Source: an uncultured Mycoplasmataceae bacterium (GTDB lineage: Bacteria > Bacillota_I > Bacilli_A > Mycoplasmatales > Mycoplasmoidaceae). Taken from it: DNA of 6,911 nt. Below the pieces are notes generated by a model. It was given only the letters and a program-made list of their open reading frames with translations. It was not told where the DNA came from and made no database searches. This document shows, one piece after another, positions 1 through 5,849 of this stretch (the stretch's first letter is position 1; every line of letters begins with the position of its first letter). A program made the position numbers and the translations under genes. The stretch is from contig CAMWQH010000031.1 of the NCBI GenBank assembly GCA_947176435.1, forward strand, positions 1-6,911, in the 5' to 3' direction.

Positions 1-72
1 ATGTGCATTTGTTTTCTATCTATCTTTAAATTATTTTTTTACTCTTGTTAATTGATCTATAACTATGAAGAA

Positions 73-1266
73 TTATTTTGACAATCTTTTAACGTCTTCT
101 GCGATCATTAATTCTTCATCAGTTCTTACCATATAAGCAGGATATTTAGATTTAGCAGTAGTAATCTTCTTAAAATCATTGTATTTAGCATTTAAATTCT
201 TTCTATCAATTATCATATTGAATAATTTAATACGTAACAATGATTGGGAAACAACGTCTGTTTGATTTTCTCCAACACCAGCAGTAAATACAATTGCATC
301 AATTGTACCATCAAGTTGATTAGCATATCTAACAATATAATCAGTAATTCTGTTAATGTACAATTCAATAGCAAAGGTTGCTTTTTTATTGTCTTGTAAT
401 TTTAAATTGTATGCATCTCTTAAATCGCCACTTCCTGTTAATCCCATTAATCCAGACTGTTTATTAAATAAGTTATCAACTTCTTGACCTGTCATGCCAC
501 AAGTTAATAAATAAGTAGCAATTGATGGATCGATAGTTCCACATCTTGTACCCATCATTAAACCTTCTAACGGAGTTAGACCCATTGAAGTATTGTAAGA
601 TTTTGAGTTCTTAATTGCACAAATAGAAGCTCCATTACCAATATGGCAAACAATTAAATTAACAGATTTTTTCTTAAGAATTTGTTGCATTTTTTGAGTA
701 ATGAATTTATATGAAACACCATGGTATCCATATCTTCTAATTTCATATTTGTCAGCAACTTTTTGATTTATTGGATAAATATGGTTGATTGCTGGAATGG
801 TTGTATGAAAAGAAGTATCAAACGCAGCAACATTTGTTACCTTTGGTAATTTTTTCTTAAAGATGTTAATAACTTTTAATTCGCTAGGATTATGTAATGG
901 GGCTAATTTAGTATATTTTTCAATAGTTTTGATACATTTTTGATCAACAACAGTTGAATCACTATACACTGTTCCTGCTTGTACCACTCTATGTCCAATA
1001 CCAATAAATTCTTTAATATCATTGATAACATGATATTTTTTTAAACTTTTAAGAATTACATCAACTGCTACTTCGTGGTTTGGTAATTTTATTTTTTGTT
1101 CAACTTCTTTGAATTTACCATTTTCATAAAATTTTATTTTAAAGTTTCCATCAATATAAATTCTTTCACATAAACCTGAAGAAATAACTTTGTTATTGCT
1201 TTTTAAAAAAACTTTAAATTTTAGTGAACTACTACCAGCGTTAATTATCAATATTTTCTTTTCCAT
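73..1266 (-). CDS. ackA: Acetate kinase
   Basis: Acetate kinase catalyses reversible phosphate transfer between acetyl phosphate and ADP. In fermenting mollicutes it is the ATP-yielding last step after phosphotransacetylase, in the cytoplasm. The 397 residues match the family's usual length of about 400. Family signatures appear in order: INAGSSS near residue 8, GHRVV with Arg93, APLHNP, FDTSFH with Asp150, YGYHG with His182, HIGNGASI, TSMGLTPLEGL, MGTRCG with Arg241, FTAGVGEN and TDEELMIA with Glu384. The ATG at 1266 is chosen because GGAG lies six bases upstream. A TTG 12 bases further up would use that ribosome binding site as coding sequence. Oddities are QAG after HRVV, where HGG is usual, and NTSMG where DTSMG is common. 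The gene is alone on its strand and divergent from plsC. No clear terminator is visible in the 72 bases downstream. Confidence 0.97.
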   Translation of the reverse strand: MEKKILIINAGSSSLKFKVFLKSNNKVISSGLCERIYIDGNFKIKFYENGKFKEVEQKIKLPNHEVAVDVILKSLKKYHVINDIKEFIGIGHRVVQAGTVYSDSTVVDQKCIKTIEKYTKLAPLHNPSELKVINIFKKKLPKVTNVAAFDTSFHTTIPAINHIYPINQKVADKYEIRRYGYHGVSYKFITQKMQQILKKKSVNLIVCHIGNGASICAIKNSKSYNTSMGLTPLEGLMMGTRCGTIDPSIATYLLTCGMTGQEVDNLFNKQSGLMGLTGSGDLRDAYNLKLQDNKKATFAIELYINRITDYIVRYANQLDGTIDAIVFTAGVGENQTDVVSQSLLRIKLFNMIIDRKNLNAKYNDFKKITTAKSKYPAYMVRTDEELMIAEDVKRLSK

Positions 1267-1334
1267 TTTAAACTCCAAATATTCTTAACTAAATTATAAT
1301 ATACCAATAACTAATTAATATAATATTAATGTTT
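1267..1334. promoter_or_regulatory. Divergent ackA / plsC promoter region
   Basis: This AT-rich spacer separates two outward-facing genes. The octamer ATTATAAT at 1293-1300 is its own reverse complement, so it offers a perfect TATAAT box on both strands (plus 1295-1300, minus 1298-1293). On the minus strand this places ackA transcription about 20 bases before its ATG, leaving room for GGAG at 1273-1276. On the plus strand a second TATAAT lies at 1319-1324, so close to plsC that a transcript from it would be leaderless or nearly so. No good -35 hexamer is visible for any of these boxes, which is common in mollicutes. The assignment is by eye only. Confidence 0.5.
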
Positions 1335-2117
1335 ATGAAAAAGTTTTTTGGTGCATTACTTCATTATTTAAGGTTACCTTTTGTGTGCATCGCTCTATGC
1401 TGATCTTTATTTCGCGCTAAATCAAAAGCCAAAAAATATCGTAAAGATCCTAAATCAATTTTTGTTCAAGATAGATTTAAATTTGTTTACAAAATTTGTA
1501 AGAAAGTTCTTTTTGTAAAAAACGTTAAAGTAAAAGCAATTGACTTTGAATCTATTCCAACTAATCCAAAACTTTTTATCGGAAATCATAAATCTAATAT
1601 TGATCCAATTGTAATGATTAAAGTTTTATATGAAAATTTATCTGGTCAATATTTTACATTCCTATGCAAAAAGGAATTAGCTAAAAATAAATTTATTAAA
1701 GCAGTGATTGATTTAATTGACGGTATTTTCATTGATCGTAATGATCCAAGACAAATTTTTGAAATATTAAAAAAACAAAAAGAACTTGTGAAAAACAATT
1801 ATTCATTAATTGTTTTTCCAGAAGGAACAAGAACTTTTTCAGATGATATTGGAGAATTTAAATCTGGTGCGTTGAAAATAGCTTATGATTGCTTTTTACC
1901 AATAGTTTGTTTTACGATTTATGGTTCATCAGGAAGAATGGATAAAGATAAATCAAATAAAATAAAAGGTGAAATAAAAGTTAAAATTAATAATTGTTAC
2001 CGTCCTAAAGAATTTATTACAACAAATGTTATTAATTTAGCTTCTAAATTAAAAGACACAGTTATGAGGACATATCAACAATTAAAGAAAGAATCATCTA
2101 AAAAGGAGAAAAAATAA
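1335..2117 (+). CDS. plsC: 1-acyl-sn-glycerol-3-phosphate acyltransferase (PlsC/LPLAT family)
   Basis: This enzyme acylates lysophosphatidic acid to phosphatidic acid, the branch point of membrane phospholipid synthesis, at the cytoplasmic face of the membrane. About 260 residues are encoded. The reading frame contains one TGA (1401-1403), read as Trp23. Under the standard code the N-terminal third would be lost, including catalytic motif I. Visible motifs are NHKSNID with the HX4D pair His85/Asp90, FIDR with Arg135, and FPEGTR at 161-166. The N-terminus is hydrophobic (roughly residues 5-25) and the C-terminus is lysine-rich. Two in-frame ATGs, 1329 and 1335, are possible starts and neither has a Shine-Dalgarno sequence. 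I use 1335 because MKK followed by a hydrophobic stretch is the more usual start. The gene opens a tight five-gene operon, and its stop overlaps the thyA ATG by one base (TAATG). Confidence 0.93.
2103..2108 (+). promoter_or_regulatory. Shine-Dalgarno site of thyA
   Basis: AAGGAG lies eight bases before the thyA ATG, within the last lysine-rich codons of plsC. With the TAATG stop/start overlap at 2115-2119, this fixes the thyA start and suggests that thyA can be translated both by coupling to plsC and by its own initiation. Confidence 0.85.
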
Positions 2118-2986
2118 TGAAACAATATCTTGATTTATTACAACACATTTTAAAAAATGGTAAAAAAAGACATAATCGTACAGGAATTGATACAATTTCT
2201 ACGTTTGGTTACCAAACAAGATATGATATCTCGGAAACTTTTCCTTTATTAACAACAAAGAAAGTATTCTATAAATCAATGATTCACGAATTGCTTTGAT
2301 TTATTAAAGGTGATACGAATATTAAATATTTAGTTGATAACAACTGTAATATTTGAAATGAATGACCATATGAGAGTTTTAAAAAGTCTCCAGATTTTAA
2401 AGGTGAAACTTTAAAAGAATTTGTAGAAAAAATTAGAAATGATTCTGAATTTGCTAAAAAGCATGGTAACTTAGGCCCAGTTTATGGTAAACAATGAAGA
2501 GATTCTTATGGATTTGACCAATTGCAAAATGTAATTGATCAAATTAAAAATAATCCTGATTCTAGAAGAATGATTGTTTGCGCTTGAAACCCCTCTCAAG
2601 TTTCTAACATGGCATTACCTCCTTGCCATGCGTTATTCCAATTCTACGTTGAAGACGGAAAGTATTTATCTTGTCAACTTTACCAAAGATCAGCTGATGC
2701 ATTCTTAGGTGTTCCTTTTAATATTCCAAGTTACTCATTATTAACTTACATTATTGCTGATATGACAGGTTTAAAACCGAAAGAGTTTATTCATTCGTTT
2801 GGAGATTTACATATTTATGTAAATCATTTAGAACAAGTTAATGAACAATTATCTCGTACTCCTAAAAAACTACCAAGATTAATCATCAAGAATCACCACG
2901 ATAGAATCGAAGATTATGTAATTGATGATTTTGAAATTGTTGATTATGATCCAGCACCAGCAATTAGAGGTGCAGTAGCAGTTTAA
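2117..2986 (+). CDS. thyA: Thymidylate synthase
   Basis: ThyA methylates dUMP to dTMP using 5,10-methylene-tetrahydrofolate and releases dihydrofolate. The frame is continuous over 289 residues only if TGA is Trp. There are five such codons, at 2297, 2354, 2363, 2495 and 2585 (Trp61, 80, 83, 127, 157), all at positions where ThyA proteins have Trp (ELLWF, IWNEW, GKQWR, CAWNP). Family landmarks are the HNRTG loop near the start, RR at 150-151, the catalytic Cys170 in PPCHALFQFYV, QRSAD at 190-194, GVPFNIPSY and DLHIY (His232, Tyr234). The protein is about 25 residues longer than the E. coli enzyme because of a lysine-rich insertion around residues 84-115, as seen in other Gram-positive-type ThyA proteins. 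The folA gene follows two bases downstream. This is the classical pairing, since FolA regenerates the cofactor that ThyA oxidises. Confidence 0.97.
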
Positions 2987-2988
2987 CT

Positions 2989-3444
2989 ATGTTAAAGATG
3001 ATTTGATGTGAAGATGCTAATCACGGCATCGGCATAAACAATAAAATGCCTTGAAACATAAAAGAAGAAATGCAACATTTCATTTCTTCTACTAAAGGCC
3101 ATACTGTAGTAATGGGCAGAAAAACCTATGAATCAATTGGTAGACCGTTACCAAAAAGAACTAATATTGTTTTAACAAACAATAAAGATTTAAAAATTGA
3201 AGGTGTAGAAATTTGCCATGATTTTAAAAAAATCATTGAGATGGGAAAAAATCAAGATATTTTTATTATTGGTGGTGCTTCTATATATAGACAATTTTTA
3301 CCATATGCTGATCAATTAATCATTTCGAAATTACCAGATTCATATAAATGTGAAGAATTTTTAAATTTTGATTTGTCAAACTTTAAGCTTGATCATACTA
3401 TTGACCATACTTTATTTAAAGTAAATTACTATGTTAAAAAATAA
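2989..3444 (+). CDS. folA: Dihydrofolate reductase
   Basis: Dihydrofolate reductase (also called dfrA) reduces dihydrofolate to tetrahydrofolate with NADPH and so recycles the product of ThyA. The 151 residues are a normal length. Two TGA codons (3004 and 3052) are read as Trp6 and Trp22. Trp22 is the conserved Trp of the MPWN active-site loop. Other landmarks are Glu27, aligned with the catalytic acid (Asp27 in E. coli), VMGRKTYESIGRPLP at 41-55 for NADPH binding, and IIGGASIY at 93-100. The start at 2989 follows the thyA stop by two bases and has no Shine-Dalgarno sequence, so translation is probably coupled. An in-frame ATG at 2998 would remove three residues of the first beta-strand and is less likely. 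The last 14 bases overlap scpA. The acid-site and loop residues look intact, so the enzyme should be active. Confidence 0.96.
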
Positions 3445-4249
3445 TAGTATTCACGAATTAAATATTGATATCGAAGGTTTTAGCGGACCTTTAGATTTAC
3501 TAGATACTCTTATTAAAGATAAGAAATTAGATGTCCTTAATCTTGATATCGCAATTTTAGCTAATCAATACTTTGAATATATCAAGAAAAATATTAATAT
3601 TTTAGATATAGATAAACTAAGTTCTTATTTATTGATGTCTACTTATTTATTAGAATTGAAAGCAAAAAAAATCTTACTTGCTACCGAATTAAGCAATCAA
3701 TCAAAAGAGGATTTTGAATATGAAAGAGACAAATTAGTTAGTCGAATTATCGAATACCGTAAATATAAAGACGCTTCTAAGAAACTAGATAACAAACGTT
3801 TAAAGCGTGAAATGTTATATGCCAAGGTATCTGATCTATCAACTATAAGTGAAACCTCAGAACGGATTTATATTGAAAAAATGCCCGATTACATTAATCC
3901 TGAAAAACTTCTTTCATCATTAATAAATGCATATGAAAAATATCATTTTTCATTATTTAGTAAAAATAGAATTATTGTTCAAGAACTATCTGTTGATGAA
4001 GTTAAAAGAGAAATAGTTGAGTTCTTTAAACAGAATGTTAATCGTAAGATTTCTTTTGCAGAGTATCTTACTAATGTTGATGAACTTAAAATCTCTGAAC
4101 AATATATTGTTACAGCTTTTCTTGCTCTATTAGAGTTAGTAAAATATCATTTTGTAGATCTTACTCAAAATAAAGATACAAATGAATTGTTAATTTCAGT
4201 TAATGATTTAAATAATGAGTCAATTGCACTTGGTAAAGGAGATAATTAA
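3431..4249 (+). CDS. scpA: Segregation and condensation protein A (kleisin)
   Basis: ScpA is the kleisin subunit of the bacterial SMC-ScpAB condensin. It bridges the two SMC heads and carries ScpB, helping to organise and segregate the nucleoid. The 272 residues are close to the usual length of about 250. The N-terminal SMC-neck-binding segment carries the family signature FSGPLDLL at 17-24, followed by the helical LDVLNLDIAILANQY stretch. A lysine-rich helical middle follows, and a C-terminal winged-helix-like region (about 195-265) would bind the SMC head. The start overlaps the folA end by 14 bases in another frame, with no Shine-Dalgarno sequence, so re-initiation after folA is the likely route. 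No alternative ATG exists before the signature. A good AAAGGAG near the gene's end serves scpB. The smc gene itself is not in the window. Confidence 0.93.
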   Translation: MLKNNSIHELNIDIEGFSGPLDLLDTLIKDKKLDVLNLDIAILANQYFEYIKKNINILDIDKLSSYLLMSTYLLELKAKKILLATELSNQSKEDFEYERDKLVSRIIEYRKYKDASKKLDNKRLKREMLYAKVSDLSTISETSERIYIEKMPDYINPEKLLSSLINAYEKYHFSLFSKNRIIVQELSVDEVKREIVEFFKQNVNRKISFAEYLTNVDELKISEQYIVTAFLALLELVKYHFVDLTQNKDTNELLISVNDLNNESIALGKGDN

Positions 4250-4252
4250 TAT

Positions 4253-4828
4253 ATGAATAACACATCAATAGTTGAAAGCATTCTTTATACTTCAGGAAAC
4301 GATGGTACAGATATTAATACTTTTAAAAAAGTATTAAATTTACCATCAGAAGAAATTATTAAAATAATTGATTCTTTGAAAGAAAAGTACGAAAAAGATG
4401 AATCATCAGGTTTTCAAATTAAAAAGTATGGTAATGCTTTTTATCTTCTTTCTAAAGAAGTAAATGCTGAATATATTTCTAAGGCAATGAATTACGCTAC
4501 AAAAAATCCTATTACTCCTGCAATGATGGAAACCCTTGCAATTATTGCTTACAACAATCCTTGCACAGGTGCAATGGTTGAAAAAATTAGAGGTGTTGAC
4601 TCTAAGAATGCCATTAATAAATTAATATCATTAGACCTAATTAAAGAAAATGGCAGAGACACTACACCAGGATGTCCTTATTTATATAAAACAACTCAAA
4701 AATTTTTAAATTTATTTGGTATTAAAAATTTATCTTCTCTTCCTAAATTAAAAGAAGGTAGCGAAAATTTAATTGAAGAAATGGATGTTGATTTTTTTGA
4801 TTCAAACAGAATAGATGATGAAGAATAA
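4253..4828 (+). CDS. scpB: Segregation and condensation protein B
   Basis: ScpB forms a dimer of tandem winged-helix domains that binds the middle of ScpA in the SMC complex. The 191 residues fit the family. The first winged helix spans roughly residues 1-80. The second carries the most conserved block: ETLAIIAYNNP at 93-103, EKIRGVDS at 110-117, LISLDLIKENGR, PGCPYLYKTT at 139-148, and FLNLFGIKNLSSLPKL. Cys141 stands where ScpB proteins usually have Arg (PGRP). The protein ends in an acidic tail, as is common. AAAGGAG at 4235-4241 gives a Shine-Dalgarno site 11 bases from the ATG, and the gap to scpA is three bases. It is the last gene of the plsC-thyA-folA-scpA-scpB unit and converges on the tRNA/rpmF unit. 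Confidence 0.95.
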   Translation: MNNTSIVESILYTSGNDGTDINTFKKVLNLPSEEIIKIIDSLKEKYEKDESSGFQIKKYGNAFYLLSKEVNAEYISKAMNYATKNPITPAMMETLAIIAYNNPCTGAMVEKIRGVDSKNAINKLISLDLIKENGRDTTPGCPYLYKTTQKFLNLFGIKNLSSLPKLKEGSENLIEEMDVDFFDSNRIDDEE

Positions 4829-4833
4829 AACCA

Positions 4834-4857
4834 GCTTAATTTCTTAAAAGCATTTTT
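4834..4857 (+). terminator. Possible weak terminator of the scpB operon
   Basis: Just after the scpB stop, GCTT at 4834-4837 can pair with AAGC at 4848-4851, with some inner UUAA pairing. The run of five T at 4853-4857 follows directly. The stem is short and AT-rich, so this is tentative. The stronger hairpin near 4904 could also stop plus-strand transcripts. Confidence 0.35.
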
Positions 4858-4895
4858 ATTAACTAAATTAATTATCATTTTTGTATTTTATAAAT

Positions 4896-4919
4896 AAAAA
4901 AACTCTCGTTTTATCGAGA
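4896..4919 (-). terminator. Rho-independent terminator of the rpmF-tRNA unit
   Basis: TCTCG at 4904-4908 pairs with CGAGA at 4915-4919 around a six-base loop. Read on the minus strand, the hairpin is followed by G and seven T (4902-4896), which is a proper intrinsic terminator 15 bases beyond the CCA end of tRNA-Arg. Read on the plus strand, the same hairpin is followed by a broken T-rich stretch (4921-4932). It may therefore work in both directions between the two convergent units, though it should be better for the minus strand. Confidence 0.75.
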
Positions 4920-4933
4920 ATTTATATTTTTTC

Positions 4934-5010
4934 TGGCGCGCCTTGTAGGAGTTGAACCCGCAACCTTTTGGTCCGTAGCCAAACGCTCTATCCAATTGAG
5001 CTAAAGGCGC
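4934..5010 (-). tRNA. tRNA-Arg(ACG)
   Basis: A 77-base cloverleaf with the 3' CCA encoded (4934-4936). The acceptor stem GCGCCTT/AAGGCGC is perfect and the discriminator base is G. The D-arm is GCTC/GAGC. The anticodon stem TTTGG/CCAAA carries loop CTACGGA with anticodon ACG, normally edited to ICG to read CGN codons. The variable loop is five bases and the T-loop TTCAACT is standard. The T-stem is weak: GCGGG against CCTAC gives one C-A mismatch and one G-T pair. The 5' end lies three bases from the CCA of tRNA-Cys, so both come from one precursor. Confidence 0.96.
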
Positions 5011-5013
5011 TTA

Positions 5014-5088
5014 TGGAGGTGCCTGTCAGATTCGAACTGACGAATACGAAGGTTGCAGCTTCGGACCTTACCACTTGGCTAAGGCACC
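5014..5088 (-). tRNA. tRNA-Cys(GCA)
   Basis: A 75-base cloverleaf with CCA encoded (5014-5016). The acceptor stem GGTGCCT/AGGCACC is perfect. The discriminator is U, the known identity base for cysteinyl-tRNA synthetase. The D-arm is GCC/GGT. The anticodon stem CGAAG/CTTCG has loop CTGCAAC with anticodon GCA. The T-arm GTCAG/CTGAC with TTCGAAT is canonical. Only ten bases separate its 5' end from the stop of the upstream membrane-protein gene, so it is probably cut from the rpmF transcript. Confidence 0.97.
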
Positions 5089-5098
5089 ATAAGTAAAA

Positions 5099-5290
5099 TT
5101 ATCTAGCAAAATAGTATAACAAATAAAACAAACTACATCCTATTCCAACCCCAATAAGACCAAAAATAATACATTTTATTGCATTAGAGAATCTTTTTTT
5201 TGGGGCAACTTTAATTTTCTCAAAGTCTTCACTAGACACTAATTGATCAAAGTTAAGATCTGCAAAACTAGCTTGTTTATCTTTTTTCAT
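5099..5290 (-). CDS. Small single-span membrane protein, unknown function
   Basis: I do not recognise this 63-residue protein. Residues 1-27 are polar and mixed-charge. Residues 28-38 are basic (APKKRFSNAIK). Residues 39-61 form one hydrophobic, glycine-containing span (FGLIGVGIG), and the chain ends a few residues later. The positive-inside rule predicts a cytoplasmic N-terminus and a tail-anchored layout. There is no signal-peptidase or lipoprotein motif. The size and C-terminal span recall SecE, but the conserved SecE Trp-Pro motif is absent. Its ATG overlaps the rpmF stop by one base (TAATG at 5292-5288), so it is translationally coupled to a ribosomal protein gene and precedes two tRNAs. 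This context, an intact frame and a plausible membrane topology support it as a real gene. Confidence 0.75.
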   Translation of the reverse strand: MKKDKQASFADLNFDQLVSSEDFEKIKVAPKKRFSNAIKCIIFGLIGVGIGCSLFYLLYYFAR

Positions 5291-5466
5291 TATTTAACAT
5301 CAATAACTTTTTTACCATTATAGTATCCACAAGATTTACAAACACGGTGTGGTTGAACTGGTTTACCACATTGTTTACATACTCCAGTTGTAGGAGATTT
5401 TAAAGCTTGATGAGATTTTCTCATTCCTTTACGTGATTTTGATACTCTTCTTTGTTGAACAGCCAT
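5290..5466 (-). CDS. rpmF: 50S ribosomal protein L32
   Basis: L32 is a small zinc-binding protein of the large ribosomal subunit. The 58 residues have the expected length and pattern. The basic N-terminus begins MAVQQRRVSKSRKGMRKSH, close to the family's typical MAVPKRRTSKSR start. Two CxxC pairs follow (Cys30/Cys33 and Cys43/Cys46), forming the zinc ribbon, so this is the Cys-containing form rather than the Cys-free paralogue. The start is fixed by GGAG at 5473-5476, five bases before the ATG. It leads a minus-strand unit that continues through a membrane protein gene (one-base stop/start overlap) into tRNA-Cys and tRNA-Arg. Confidence 0.96.
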   Translation of the reverse strand: MAVQQRRVSKSRKGMRKSHQALKSPTTGVCKQCGKPVQPHRVCKSCGYYNGKKVIDVK

Positions 5467-5493
5467 TTTTTACTCCAAAATATTTATTTATTC

Positions 5494-5499
5494 ATTATA
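5494..5499 (-). promoter_or_regulatory. Probable -10 box of the rpmF-tRNA unit
   Basis: On the minus strand a perfect TATAAT lies about 28 bases before the rpmF ATG. It implies a start near 5487 and a leader of about 20 bases that includes GGAG. No good -35 hexamer is seen at 16-18 bases upstream. All genes down to the terminator at 4896-4919 could be transcribed from here. Confidence 0.55.
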
Positions 5500-5510
5500 T
5501 AGTTTTTACA

Positions 5511-5516
5511 TATAAT
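5511..5516 (+). promoter_or_regulatory. Probable -10 box of the asp23-like / fakA unit
   Basis: A perfect TATAAT on the plus strand, in the spacer divergent from rpmF. It would start transcription near 5523, almost exactly at the foot of the hairpin at 5524-5561. A clear -35 hexamer is not visible. This is assigned by eye. Confidence 0.45.
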
Positions 5517-5523
5517 ATTTAAA

Positions 5524-5561
5524 TATTTTAATAAATGAGTCGTCCCTTATTTGTTAAGATA
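5524..5561 (+). promoter_or_regulatory. 16-bp leader hairpin upstream of the asp23-like gene
   Basis: Bases 5524-5539 pair without a bulge with 5546-5561 around the six-base loop TCGTCC. Three of the 16 pairs are G-U wobbles (5527-5558, 5532-5553, 5537-5548). They pair only in plus-strand RNA and would be A-C mismatches in minus-strand RNA. No T-run follows, so it is not a terminator. The hairpin lies 19 bases before the ATG at 5581, which has no Shine-Dalgarno sequence. A role as a 5' stabiliser or translation-control element of the asp23-like/fakA mRNA is inference. Confidence 0.55.
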
Positions 5562-5580
5562 GTGATTTAATTTATTAAAC

Positions 5581-5847
5581 ATGGCTGATACTAAAACAAA
5601 TTTTAACGCTAAAGTTATTAAAGAAATCATTCTTGAAATAATTAAAAAGATTCCTCTTGTTAATTCATCAATCGAACCACAAGTAGAAATAAACTTAAAA
5701 AACTTTGTTATCAACATTAAAGTCGCTATAGACAATGAAAATTATGGTATTTATAATTGTTTGAGCGAAACTCAAGATTTAGTTTATTATGAACTTAAAG
5801 AAATGTTTGATAATGACCAAATAACAGTGAATGTGGGGACTTTGTAG
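5581..5847 (+). CDS. Asp23/Gls24 family (DUF322-like) protein
   Basis: An 88-residue protein with no membrane span or signal. An N-terminal helix (KVIKEIILEIIKKIPLV, about 10-26) is followed by alternating hydrophobic strands (VEINLKNFVINIKVAID), a helix (LVYYELKEMF) and a final strand (ITVNVGTL). This is the order of the Asp23/Gls24 fold, though shorter than typical members (about 110-130 residues) and divergent. The strongest support is context. In Firmicutes a protein of this family (YloU in B. subtilis) sits directly before the FakA homologue YloV, as here with a two-base gap. Its biochemical role is not established, and a link to the membrane or to fatty acid use is inference. No Shine-Dalgarno sequence precedes the ATG. 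A stop at 5560 just upstream excludes a much longer N-terminus. Confidence 0.72.
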   Translation: MADTKTNFNAKVIKEIILEIIKKIPLVNSSIEPQVEINLKNFVINIKVAIDNENYGIYNCLSETQDLVYYELKEMFDNDQITVNVGTL

Positions 5848-5849
5848 TT

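Noticed and set aside
1..20. Slight resemblance of the first bases to the Nextera mosaic end (ATGTG..AT), which could mean adapter at the left end too.
   Set aside because: Only about 7-8 of the first 11 bases fit and the match stops there. Chance is more likely in such a short stretch.
1..72. Searched downstream of ackA for a terminator or another gene.
   Set aside because: The stretch is AT-rich with no convincing stem followed by a T-run and no supported reading frame.
1267..1278. An ackA start at TTG 1278, four codons upstream of the chosen ATG.
   Set aside because: The TTGGAG there is the ribosome binding site for the ATG at 1266. The family normally starts a few residues before the INAGSSS motif.
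2300..2608. Apparent break in thyA that could suggest a pseudogene or frameshift.
   Set aside because: The frame is continuous once TGA is read as Trp, and every such codon falls at a conserved Trp position.
4696..4878. Minus-strand open frame of 60 codons opposite scpB.
   Set aside because: It is antisense to the conserved end of scpB, with no ribosome binding site and low-complexity content. It is a shadow of the real gene.
4875..4902. A/T-only inverted repeat between scpB and the terminator hairpin.
   Set aside because: It is low-complexity A/T pairing with an internal mismatch, expected often by chance in such AT-rich DNA.
5547..5735. Minus-strand open frame of 62 codons opposite the asp23-like gene.
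   Set aside because: It overlaps the better-supported plus-strand gene. Its hydrophobic look comes from the reverse complement of an AT-rich coding strand.
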